From: Eubacteriales bacterium
GTDB taxonomy: Bacteria > Bacillota > Clostridia > Lachnospirales > Lachnospiraceae
DNA: 16,302 bases
Assembly (NCBI GenBank): GCA_030536565.1
Contig: JAUNPT010000032.1
Coordinates: forward strand, 1-16,302
Reading direction: 5' to 3'
Made by a program: the position numbers and the translations under genes. How positions within the stretch are numbered: position 1 is the stretch's first letter; each line of letters opens with the position of its first letter. Shown one piece after another: positions 1 through 7,203 of this stretch. The notes beneath the pieces were generated by a model that ran no database searches, was not told the DNA's origin, and saw only the letters and a list, made by a program, of their open reading frames with translations.

Positions 1-254
1 ACATATATTTTTTTCTCATCATCAGGAAACCTGAATATAATTATATCCTGACGCTGTGGCTCATCAAACACATATGCCAGTCTGTTTCCAAAATATCTGT
101 CTCCAACCTTAATTGTATTCTCCATAGATGACGTCGGCGTCTGTGCATTTACTATTATTCCATGCGTCACCACAAATGTTATAACCATCGCAACACTGAA
201 TATTTTCAAATATGAAAATATCTCTTTTACAAGCTTTTGTTTATTACCTGACAT
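1..254 (-). CDS. lepB: signal peptidase I, N-terminal part (truncated by window edge)
   Basis: Membrane-anchored serine protease that removes signal peptides from exported proteins. About 84 codons are present; the 3' part lies beyond the left edge. Translating the minus strand from the ATG at 254 gives a short Lys-rich cytoplasmic start (MSGNKQKLVKE), one hydrophobic segment at about residues 12-35, then the family box containing S-S-M-E-N-T followed by IKVGDRYFGNRL. The Ser just before Met matches the catalytic Ser of the S-x-M-x-x-T box. The general-base Lys expected a little further on (the KRVIG-type motif) is not included. The N-terminal anchor is single, as in Gram-positive SipS-type enzymes. 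A GGAGG Shine-Dalgarno sequence lies about 7 nt before the ATG. The gene starts 28 nt after pyrD in the same direction with no terminator between, so it is probably the last seen member of the pyr unit. Confidence 0.9.
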   Translation of the reverse strand, partial: MSGNKQKLVKEIFSYLKIFSVAMVITFVVTHGIIVNAQTPTSSMENTIKVGDRYFGNRLAYVFDEPQRQDIIIFRFPDDEKKIY

Positions 255-282
255 CTTTCCCTCCAACAAATACATGTATTTA

Positions 283-1215
283 TTATCTCACACAGCCAAC
301 AAGTTCATTTATATCCTTAACGCCATTTCTAATCATATAATCCTTAATGCCATCAATAACCTTAATAGTTGTCATCGGGTCATTGAAATTAGCTGTTCCC
401 ACAGAAACTCCAGTTGCTCCAGCCATTATAAATTCCAGAGCATCCTCTGCATTGGTAATTCCGCCCATGCCAATAATTGGCAGCTTGACAGCATTGGCTG
501 CCTGATATACCATTCTTACCGCAACAGGCTTTATTGCCGGGCCTGAAAGACCGCCTGTCTTATTAGCCAATGCAAATGTTCTTCTGTTGACATCAATCTT
601 CATACCTGTAATTGTGTTAATAAGTGAAACAGCATCTGCGCCCCCTGCCTCAACTGCTTTTGCCATTTCTGCAATATCGGTTACATTAGGGCTCAGCTTC
701 ATAATAACAGGCTGTTTTGCCACCTTCTTTACCGCTGCAGTAATTTTCTCAGCCATGGCCGGAACCTGTCCGAAAGCAATTCCGCCTTCTTTTACATTAG
801 GGCAGGATATGTTGATTTCAAGCATATCAACCGGCTGTTCACCAAGCTTTTCTACAGCATCTATATAATCTTCCTCTGTTTTTCCACACACATTTACAAT
901 AATCTTAGTATCAAACTGCTTCAAAAATGGAATATCTCTTTTAACAAATGTATCAAGTCCCGGATTCTGTAATCCGATAGCGTTAAGCATTCCGCCATAA
1001 GTTTCTGCAATTCTTGGTGTTGGATTACCTGGCCACGGCACATTAGCCACCCCCTTAGTAACTACAGCTCCAAGTCTGTTAAGGTCAACATACTCCCCAT
1101 ACTCCATACCAGAGCCAAAGGTTCCAGATGCCTCCATAACCGGGTTAGAAAGCTGTACTCCTGCTATATTAACTGCTAAATTAAGGTCTTTTTTTGTAAA
1201 CTTGTCTGTATCCAT
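283..1215 (-). CDS. pyrD: dihydroorotate dehydrogenase class 1B, catalytic subunit
   Basis: FMN-containing catalytic subunit (PyrDB type) that oxidises dihydroorotate to orotate in UMP synthesis and passes electrons to PyrK. The 310-residue length is normal for the family. Visible features are the N-terminal N-P-V-M-E-A-S-G-T-F-G segment, the FMN-contacting T-K-G at about residues 53-55, and N-I-S-C-P-N around residue 138, where Cys (not Ser, as in class 2) is the expected catalytic base. That Cys and the adjacent pyrK gene together place it in class 1B. The start codon overlaps the pyrK stop by one base (TAATG), with an AAGGAGG Shine-Dalgarno sequence inside the end of pyrK, so the two subunits are translationally coupled, which fits their stoichiometric complex. 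Confidence 0.97.
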   Translation of the reverse strand: MDTDKFTKKDLNLAVNIAGVQLSNPVMEASGTFGSGMEYGEYVDLNRLGAVVTKGVANVPWPGNPTPRIAETYGGMLNAIGLQNPGLDTFVKRDIPFLKQFDTKIIVNVCGKTEEDYIDAVEKLGEQPVDMLEINISCPNVKEGGIAFGQVPAMAEKITAAVKKVAKQPVIMKLSPNVTDIAEMAKAVEAGGADAVSLINTITGMKIDVNRRTFALANKTGGLSGPAIKPVAVRMVYQAANAVKLPIIGMGGITNAEDALEFIMAGATGVSVGTANFNDPMTTIKVIDGIKDYMIRNGVKDINELVGCVR

Positions 1216-2024
1216 TAGATTTCAACCTCCTTAGCATTAAATACTGGGCCTTCCTTGCATACTCTCTTATTATGTACCTGTGAATGCCCGTCCTTCTCAG
1301 TCGATTTACAAACACATGCAAGACAGGCGCCTATTCCACATGCCATCTTCTCCTCAAGAGAAACATATGCTTCTATACCCTGTCCGGCTGCATACGCTTT
1401 AACTGCTCTAAGCATTGGTGCTGGCCCGCAGGCAAATATTACATCTCCTGTAATGTTACATTCCTTAACGGCGTCCAATACATTTCCCTTAACTCCTGCG
1501 CTTCCATCTTCTGTTGCCACAGTTACATCTGCATAGCTTTCAAATTCTTCCTTTAAAAACATCTGGCTGTCTCTATATCCCATAACAGCCTGTGCCTTAC
1601 AGTCAGTCTTTTCACTGATTGCTTTAGCAAGCTCCAGCATAGGAGGAACCCCGATTCCACCGCCAAAAAGAATTGCTTTTTCCGGTTTCTTTCCTGTCAC
1701 ATTCTCAACCTGTTCAAATATTGCGGGAAGGTCATATCCATTGCCTAATGGCCCCTGAATATTAAGTCTTTCTCCCTCTTTCATCTGTGAAAATTCTAAA
1801 GTTCCCTTACCTGCAACCCTGTATACAATTCTAAGTAAATCTTCATCAATACGGCATATGCTGATTGGTCTTGGAAGAAGTCTTGAGCCATCATTAGAAT
1901 ATACTGATATAAACTGTCCCGGCTTTGATTCCCTCGCTATTATTTCTGTTTTTAACCACATTTCAAATACGCCATCAGCTAATCTGGCAGCTTTTGTAAT
2001 TTCAACATTTTCTCTAACAGACAT
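1215..2024 (-). CDS. pyrK: dihydroorotate dehydrogenase electron transfer subunit
   Basis: FAD and [2Fe-2S] subunit that links the PyrDB subunit to NAD+. The domains are in the usual order: a ferredoxin-reductase-like FAD barrel with R-P-I-S at residues 52-55, an NAD-binding segment with G-G-G-I-G-V-P-P at about 121-128, and a C-terminal iron-sulfur region. Cluster cysteines appear at C229, C234, C237 and C256 in the pattern C-G-I-G-A-C-L-A-C with a later C-K-E-G-P-V-F; C239 is an additional Cys. The 269-residue length is normal. The start is supported by GGAG 8 nt upstream, inside the motif TAGAATGGAG that also precedes pyrF and argS. A 56 nt gap follows pyrF and a one-base overlap joins pyrD. 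Confidence 0.97.
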   Translation of the reverse strand: MSVRENVEITKAARLADGVFEMWLKTEIIARESKPGQFISVYSNDGSRLLPRPISICRIDEDLLRIVYRVAGKGTLEFSQMKEGERLNIQGPLGNGYDLPAIFEQVENVTGKKPEKAILFGGGIGVPPMLELAKAISEKTDCKAQAVMGYRDSQMFLKEEFESYADVTVATEDGSAGVKGNVLDAVKECNITGDVIFACGPAPMLRAVKAYAAGQGIEAYVSLEEKMACGIGACLACVCKSTEKDGHSQVHNKRVCKEGPVFNAKEVEI

Positions 2025-2080
2025 GTATAAAACTCCATTCTAAATAATAATTTTCCTGTGTAACCTGGCTTTTAAGATAA

Positions 2081-3004
2081 TTAATGTCCAATTGCTCCGT
2101 TGATATCTGCAATCATATCAAGTGCAGCCTGTCTTGCTGCTTCTCCAAAATGCTCTGCCCCAAATCTGGCATATTCTTCCTTAGCATATGCTGCAATAAT
2201 CCCACGTGAGCTGTTAACAATTGCACCAAGCCCATCCTCATTAAAGAATGGAACCAGATCTTTTCCTGTTCCGCCCTGTGCGCCATAACCTGGAACAAGT
2301 ATATATGCCTTAGGCATAACCCTTCTTAATACCTTTCCCATCTCTGGATAAGTGGCTCCTACAACAGCTCCTACATAGCTGTAATCATTGCCCATACACT
2401 GAGCCCCCCACTCTGCAACCTTTTCACCAACCTTCTCATATAATGGTCTTCCATCAATAAGCTGATCCTGGAACTCCCCACTTGATGGATTTGAAGTCTT
2501 TACTAAGATAAAGATACCCTTCTTTTCTTCTTCACATACCTTAATAAATGGATTGATACCATCTGAACCAAGATACGGATTTACTGTTGCAAAATCTTCA
2601 TCAAATGCTGAAATTCTGCTGTTTCCAACCGCTACCCTTCCAAGATGCGCCACTGCATACGCCTCAGATGTCGAGCCAATGTCTCCTCTTTTAACATCAC
2701 CAATAACTACCATATCCTTCTCATGACAGTAATCTATAGTTTTCTTAAATGCTTTAATACCTTCAATACCGAACTGCTCATACATAGCAATCTGTGGTTT
2801 GACTGCCGGAACAATATCATAGATATTGTCGATAATCTCCTTATTATACTGCCAGATTGCTTCTGCAGCACCTTCTAAAGTTTCTCCAAATTCCGAAAAT
2901 GCAGCTTTGCAGACCTGCTGTGGAATATATTTCATCATTGGATCCAGTCCAACCACGATAGGTGCGTTCTGCTTTTTTATCTTATCTACTAATTTGTTAA
3001 TCAT
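2081..3004 (-). CDS. pyrF: orotidine 5'-phosphate decarboxylase, long (subfamily 2) form
   Basis: Decarboxylates OMP to UMP, the last step of the pathway. The signature D-V-K-R-G-D-I-G-S-T lies at about residues 103-112; the Lys and the two Asp residues are the catalytic charged network. At about 307 residues it is longer than the 230-residue classical form and fits the roughly 300-residue subfamily 2, which in many bacteria stands next to pyrK-pyrD. I place the start at the ATG at 3004 (protein begins MINKLVDKIKK) rather than the in-frame ATG at 3016. The upstream ATG is part of ATGGAG, and its GGAG is the Shine-Dalgarno sequence lying 6 nt before the ATG at 3004. The gene lies between pyrC and pyrK in the same direction. 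Confidence 0.95.
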   Translation of the reverse strand: MINKLVDKIKKQNAPIVVGLDPMMKYIPQQVCKAAFSEFGETLEGAAEAIWQYNKEIIDNIYDIVPAVKPQIAMYEQFGIEGIKAFKKTIDYCHEKDMVVIGDVKRGDIGSTSEAYAVAHLGRVAVGNSRISAFDEDFATVNPYLGSDGINPFIKVCEEEKKGIFILVKTSNPSSGEFQDQLIDGRPLYEKVGEKVAEWGAQCMGNDYSYVGAVVGATYPEMGKVLRRVMPKAYILVPGYGAQGGTGKDLVPFFNEDGLGAIVNSSRGIIAAYAKEEYARFGAEHFGEAARQAALDMIADINGAIGH

Positions 3005-3010
3005 ACTATT

Positions 3011-3020
3011 CTCCATTCTA
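3011..3020 (-). promoter_or_regulatory. ribosome binding site that decides the pyrF start
   Basis: The minus strand reads TAGAATGGAG here, placing GGAG 6 nt before the ATG at 3004. The ATG inside this motif (3016) is in frame but has no Shine-Dalgarno sequence of its own. The identical 10-mer precedes pyrK (2033-2042) and argS (12685-12694). Confidence 0.7.
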
Positions 3021-3028
3021 AAACATTT

Positions 3029-3057
3029 ATCATACTATCTTTAATCCATTAAGTTAA
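3029..3057 (-). promoter_or_regulatory. possible internal promoter before pyrF
   Basis: On the minus strand TTAACT (3052-3057) and TATGAT (3029-3034) are separated by 17 nt. This gives 4/6 and 5/6 matches to the sigma-A consensus. It lies in the 100 nt gap between pyrC and the pyrF start chosen here, and would give a short leader of about 18 nt containing the GGAG. AT-rich sequence makes chance matches common, so this is weak. Confidence 0.35.
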
Positions 3058-3104
3058 TACATTTCCTGTCACATATATTACGTTATTTAAGTAATTATAT
3101 AAAA

Positions 3105-4424
3105 TTACACTTTTGGCACGTCCTTATCTATAATACACTCACTGCCATTCTTATTAGAGTAAACAACTCTGCCATTAACAATCGTATACCTGACCTGACC
3201 GTATACCTTTCTGCCATTAAACGGTGTATTCTTGCCCATAGATGCAAATCTATCGCTATTGATTACATATTCAGCCTCCGGGTCAATAATAGTAATATCA
3301 GCCGTCTTTCCCGGAAGAAGAGTACCCTTGTCTATGCCAATTATCTTCGCAGGATTATAACTCATTTTTTCTGCCATCTGCATTGGCGTAAGGATTCCTG
3401 TCTTTACAAGCTCCGTCATTGTAAGGCTCACTGATGTTTCAAGTCCTGTAATTCCAAATGGTGCCTCAGTAAATGAACGTTCCTTTTCTGTCTTATGATG
3501 TGGTGCGTGGTCTGTTGCAATCACATCCATAACATCATCTTTTAACCCGCCCTTTAAAGTTTCAACATCGGCCCTGCTTCTAAGCGGTGGATTCATCTTA
3601 AAATTAGCATCATCTGAATGTATATCATCTTCTGTCAGTGTAAAATGGTGTGGCGCAACCTCTGCAGTGACATTGAGGCCTTCTTCCTTTGCAAGCTTAA
3701 CCATTCTTACGCTGTCCTGTGTTGAACAATGACACAGATGCAGCTGTGCTCCCGTATTCTTGGCAAGAAGAATATCTCTTGCAACAATAACGTCCTCAAC
3801 TGCATTCATAATACCGTAAAATCCCAGCTCCTTAGCTTTTTCCCCTGCATTCATAACACCCCTTGCAACAAGATTCTTATCCTCACAGTGTGCAAATACC
3901 GGGATACCAACCTGAGCGGCAAGTCTCATAGCCTGTCTTGCAACTCTGGCATTCATAACTGATTTACCGTCCTCACTGACAGCAATAGCTCCATTTTCTT
4001 TTAATTTTTCAAAATCAGTAATATATTCTCCGTCCTGTCCTGCTGTTATGGCCGCAATTGGAAGTACGTTTATATCTGTAACCTCCTTTGCCTTATCAAT
4101 AACCATTTTAATCATATCAACACTGTCAATAACAGGCTTCGTATTAGGCATACAGCATACAGTTGTGAATCCTCCCCTCGCAGCTGCCCTGGCACCTGTA
4201 CGGATTGTTTCCTTATGTTCAAAGCCCGGCTCTCTGAAATGTACGTGTAAATCAATAAGTCCCGGCATAACCATATAACCCTCTGCATCAATAACATGGT
4301 CTGCTGCCGCATCTATATTTTTTTCAACGCTTTTTATTATTCCATTCTCAACAAGGATATCCCTTACTTCATCAGTTTTACTTGCAGGATCAATTACTCT
4401 TCCGTTTTTAATTAAAGTAGTCAT
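3105..4424 (-). CDS. pyrC: dihydroorotase, class I
   Basis: Zinc amidohydrolase that cyclises carbamoyl aspartate to dihydroorotate. At 439 residues it matches class I (PyrC of Gram-positives) rather than the 350-residue class II. Metal and substrate residues are visible in order: D-L-H-V-H-F-R-E-P-G with H60, H62 and R64; P-N-T at about 93-95; S-E-D-G with D152, the expected bridging ligand in class I; H179 in F-A-H-C-E-D; H232 in L-C-H-C-S-T; and D305 in A-T-D-H-A-P-H-H. All key residues look intact. The start is supported by a GGAAGGA Shine-Dalgarno sequence inside the end of the upstream gene. The ATG lies 17 nt inside the coding region of the GGDEF-EAL gene, so translation of the two is probably coupled. 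An 88 to 100 nt gap separates it from pyrF. Confidence 0.97.
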   Translation of the reverse strand: MTTLIKNGRVIDPASKTDEVRDILVENGIIKSVEKNIDAAADHVIDAEGYMVMPGLIDLHVHFREPGFEHKETIRTGARAAARGGFTTVCCMPNTKPVIDSVDMIKMVIDKAKEVTDINVLPIAAITAGQDGEYITDFEKLKENGAIAVSEDGKSVMNARVARQAMRLAAQVGIPVFAHCEDKNLVARGVMNAGEKAKELGFYGIMNAVEDVIVARDILLAKNTGAQLHLCHCSTQDSVRMVKLAKEEGLNVTAEVAPHHFTLTEDDIHSDDANFKMNPPLRSRADVETLKGGLKDDVMDVIATDHAPHHKTEKERSFTEAPFGITGLETSVSLTMTELVKTGILTPMQMAEKMSYNPAKIIGIDKGTLLPGKTADITIIDPEAEYVINSDRFASMGKNTPFNGRKVYGQVRYTIVNGRVVYSNKNGSECIIDKDVPKV

Positions 4425-6471
4425 TTTTCTTCATCCTTCCTTTCAGATTCTTTATTTCAAATTCAGATGCCATAACCGGCTTTCCAAAGTAATAGCCCTG
4501 AATATAATTGACTCCGAGACTCTTTAGCAGCTCGAACTGCTCTTGTGTCTCAACTCCCTCAACAACAATCTTTGTATCAATTGTATTGGATAATTCCACT
4601 ATCAGTCTGATAAAGGCCTGTGCATATTCATCTTCTGTAATTCCGTCAATAAATGTTTTATCAACCTTTATTATATCAAGCGGAAGCTGCTTGATATAGT
4701 TCAAAGATGAATACCCCGTACCGAAATCATCAAGTGCAATCTTAGGCCCCAGGCGTTTCAAACCTTTAATTATACCCAAAACCCTCTCCATATCATTTAT
4801 TGCAAAGGATTCCGTTATCTCAAGGACAATATTGGCAGGATTAACACCTGTTTTCTCCATTATCCTGCTGACATTATCAACCACGTCCTTCTGGAGCAGC
4901 TGCACTACAGACAGATTTACATTGATTCTAAAATCCGGATATCCATTATCATTCCAATATCTGCACTGTCTGCATGCTGTTTCGAGTACATAGTCACCAA
5001 TTGACGTTATAAGTCCAAGGTATTCTGCCAGTGGAATAAAATCTCCCGGTCCCATAAACCCTAATGCCTTGCTGTTCCATCTTACCAGTGCCTCACACGA
5101 TGCCGTTCTCTGTGTTTTCACATCAACCACCGGCTGATAAAAAACAACAAATTCATTAATTTCATTTGCAATCGCCTGTCTCATATTACTCTCAATGTCC
5201 AGCCGTTTAATTGTGTTGCGGTTCTGGGAATTATCATAATAGCTGAATCTGTTTTTTCCTGTCTTCTTAGATTCATACATGGCAATATCAGCAAGACGGA
5301 TAATGCCATGAACATCTGCACTGTCTGTAGGAAATATTGCCGCTCCCATGCTCATAGTACAGTAATATTCCGTCTCCATAAGATTCCATGGCTTATTAAA
5401 CATAGCAATAATATTCTTAATAATACGCTCACGGTCATTATATATTTCTGGTGTCATTATAATGACAAATTCATCGCCGCCCATTCTGTAACAATGATTC
5501 CGTATTCCGGGAACTCCCTGCAGTCCTGCCGCTATCTGTTGAAGCAGAACATCACCATACTCATGTCCAAGCCCATCATTAATCTGCTTAAAATCATCTA
5601 AATCAATAAACAAAAGCAATCCCTTCAGGCCATCTGTCATGGCACTTTTAATTATCATTCTCAAATCACTTTCGCACTTCATTCTGTTATAAAGACCTGT
5701 CAGGAAATCATTATGTGCCTGATATTCTATCTTTTGCTGGTTCTTTTTCTTCTGTGTAATATCATTTGTCGTACATACAACAACCTTGCTTCCGTCAATC
5801 CATGTCATATCGGCAAACTTCGTTTCAAACCACAGCCCTGACTCCGCATCATAATGTTCTATTGGTCTTTTTACTTCGTCCCTGCTCTCCTGTCTGGAAA
5901 AATAGATTTCCAGGCATTCTTTAATTGTTCTGCGTATTTCCTGAGTATCTCTCGCCATATCATTTTCAAAAAACACAGTCCCGTCATATCTGTTACAAAC
6001 AATAATTCCAGCGTCAATACTGCTTAAAATTTCTCTTAAAACTTCATAAGAGGACAACAGCGAATTTCTGGTCACCTTAGTCTGGGCTATACTCTGTATC
6101 AGCTTTGCCACATCCTTCATAAACTGCAGCTGCTCCTTCGAATAATTCTCCTCTGCGCCTCTGCCAGAGACAGCATAGTACATCGCCAAAGTTTCATTAA
6201 TATATATAGGCATCGTAACACACGCACTTCCACATTCATCAGCTGAAAATACTGACTGTACATTATCACTGTCCATTTTGCTTTTATAATCAATAATTGT
6301 TCCAACAGATTTCCCGTCTTCACTAATCTGCATAAGTGAAGCATTGCCCGTATTTAGATACTCATCAGATTTTTTTAGTATATTGTAAACTACTTCAGTA
6401 AATGTTCCTTCCAACTCAAGCATTTGAACTATTTCTGATAACACCTTATCTTTTAATTTCAAACTGTCCAA
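4408..6471 (-). CDS. GAF-like/PAS/GGDEF/EAL cyclic-di-GMP signalling protein
   Basis: Probable bifunctional diguanylate cyclase and cyclic-di-GMP phosphodiesterase of 687 residues, with no obvious membrane segment. A GAF-like N-terminal domain (about 10-135) is followed by a PAS domain (about 145-240), GGDEF (about 250-412) and EAL (about 430-675). The cyclase site looks intact: I-D-L-D-D-F-K-Q-I-N-D at 289-299 and G-G-D-E-F at 331-335. The usual RxxD inhibitory site five residues before it is absent (G-I-R-N instead). In the EAL domain E460-A-L, the N-V-N-L-S segment, E554, D581-D582, K602, E638 and the Q-G-Y-Y-F-G-K-P end are all present, so phosphodiesterase activity is also plausible. The start codon is TTG at 6471 with AGGGGGA just upstream. 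The gene heads the pyr cluster and overlaps pyrC by 17 nt. Which activity dominates cannot be told from sequence. Confidence 0.93.
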   Translation of the reverse strand: MDSLKLKDKVLSEIVQMLELEGTFTEVVYNILKKSDEYLNTGNASLMQISEDGKSVGTIIDYKSKMDSDNVQSVFSADECGSACVTMPIYINETLAMYYAVSGRGAEENYSKEQLQFMKDVAKLIQSIAQTKVTRNSLLSSYEVLREILSSIDAGIIVCNRYDGTVFFENDMARDTQEIRRTIKECLEIYFSRQESRDEVKRPIEHYDAESGLWFETKFADMTWIDGSKVVVCTTNDITQKKKNQQKIEYQAHNDFLTGLYNRMKCESDLRMIIKSAMTDGLKGLLLFIDLDDFKQINDGLGHEYGDVLLQQIAAGLQGVPGIRNHCYRMGGDEFVIIMTPEIYNDRERIIKNIIAMFNKPWNLMETEYYCTMSMGAAIFPTDSADVHGIIRLADIAMYESKKTGKNRFSYYDNSQNRNTIKRLDIESNMRQAIANEINEFVVFYQPVVDVKTQRTASCEALVRWNSKALGFMGPGDFIPLAEYLGLITSIGDYVLETACRQCRYWNDNGYPDFRINVNLSVVQLLQKDVVDNVSRIMEKTGVNPANIVLEITESFAINDMERVLGIIKGLKRLGPKIALDDFGTGYSSLNYIKQLPLDIIKVDKTFIDGITEDEYAQAFIRLIVELSNTIDTKIVVEGVETQEQFELLKSLGVNYIQGYYFGKPVMASEFEIKNLKGRMKKNDYFN

Positions 6472-6501
6472 AACAATCCCCCTAAATACTATATATTCAA
6501 T

Positions 6502-6530
6502 ATTATAGACTATTACTATGCTTTTGAAAA
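6502..6530 (-). promoter_or_regulatory. probable promoter of the GGDEF-EAL/pyr unit
   Basis: The minus strand has TTTTCA (6525-6530), a 17 nt spacer and a perfect TATAAT (6502-6507). The leader to the TTG start would be about 24 nt and carries AGGGGGA. It faces away from the plus-strand promoter at 6561-6589. Confidence 0.55.
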
Positions 6531-6560
6531 TAGCAAAGGAGAAATTTTATTCTTTTTTCA

Positions 6561-6589
6561 TTGTAATCCCATGCAAGGCATGATATTAT
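6561..6589 (+). promoter_or_regulatory. probable promoter of the YcxB-like gene
   Basis: TTGTAA (6561-6566) and TATTAT (6584-6589) are separated by 17 nt, with 4/6 and 5/6 consensus matches. The spacer contains the inverted repeat CATGC-AAG-GCATG (6570-6582), which could be an operator or a chance match. The predicted transcript would begin near 6596. Confidence 0.5.
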
Positions 6590-6628
6590 ATTTTAGGTAA
6601 TTTTGTGGATTGGAGAACCTTTTACATT

Positions 6629-7150
6629 ATGAATCAGTTAAAATACTCTACAACCTTAAAAGCAAGCGGAAAAGAATATGAAAGAATAGTATTTTGGAAC
6701 AGATTTTTAAGAAACCCTGCTGAATTAATTTTATCATGGACGCCAGCTGTAATTTCCATTATTTTTATGTACTTAGGCTATATATCATATTTCACAGCTA
6801 TAATATATGCTGGCTGCTGGCTCTACCCAATATATATATTTGCATTCCAGTTCAAAAACAGCGTAGCATATCATCTTAGGCACCGTGAACCATCGGAAGA
6901 TGCCCCTTGTACAATTTCTTTTACAAACGATTGTATTATTGCAGACATTCCAGACTTTGAGACAATACATACTTACAAATGGACAGAGTTTACGGTTATT
7001 TATAAAAAACTGGGCTATTATATGTTATTCAATCACAGTAAAATGATTGTTATGCTTCGTATTAAAGACATGTCCGAGGAACAGAAAAAAACAATCCCTG
7101 AATATATTAAAAACCACATAGATATGAATAAATGCAAGGTTCTGTTTTAA
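6629..7150 (+). CDS. YcxB-like two-helix membrane protein of unknown function
   Basis: The only plus-strand gene, encoding about 173 residues. Two hydrophobic segments lie at about residues 31-49 (W-T-P-A-V-I-S-I-I-F) and 51-75, separated by a very short turn. A soluble C-terminal part follows, with the pattern of the YcxB-like domain: I-S-F-T-N-D-C-I, then Y-K-W-T-E-F, then a strand-rich Y-Y-M-L-F-N and a final helix. The family's function is unknown. I prefer the ATG at 6629, because GGAG lies 13 nt before it (a long spacing) and a GTG at 6605 in the same frame would leave almost no leader after the predicted promoter. The GTG, with AGG 7 nt before it, cannot be excluded and would add eight residues. 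The stop codon falls in the loop of the terminator at 7128-7175. Confidence 0.75.
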   Translation: MNQLKYSTTLKASGKEYERIVFWNRFLRNPAELILSWTPAVISIIFMYLGYISYFTAIIYAGCWLYPIYIFAFQFKNSVAYHLRHREPSEDAPCTISFTNDCIIADIPDFETIHTYKWTEFTVIYKKLGYYMLFNHSKMIVMLRIKDMSEEQKKTIPEYIKNHIDMNKCKVLF

Positions 7151-7175
7151 CCAGAGCCTTGCATTTATATTTTAT
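7128..7175 (+). terminator. intrinsic terminator after the YcxB-like gene, possibly bidirectional
   Basis: A stem of about 17 bp pairs 7128-7144 with 7152-7168 around a seven-base loop. The outer arms read ATAAATGCAAGG and CCTTGCATTTAT. One position is a U-G wobble on the plus transcript and an A-C mismatch on the minus transcript. A T-rich run (TATATTTTAT) follows on the plus side. The stop codon of the plus gene is in the loop, and the convergent glycosyltransferase ends about 30 nt away, so it could serve both. Confidence 0.75.
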
Positions 7176-7203
7176 AAGAGCATCTTTTAACACCCAAACC
7201 TTT

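Noticed and set aside
587..868. Plus-strand open frame opposite pyrD (and similar frames opposite pyrK, pyrF, pyrC, argS and guaB)
   Set aside because: These are antisense shadows of conserved genes, lack ribosome binding sites and show no protein family features.
3017..3104. PyrR-type attenuator between pyrC and pyrF
   Set aside because: No GC-rich terminator and antiterminator pair and no recognisable PyrR-binding loop is present; the gap is plain AT-rich sequence with one weak promoter match.
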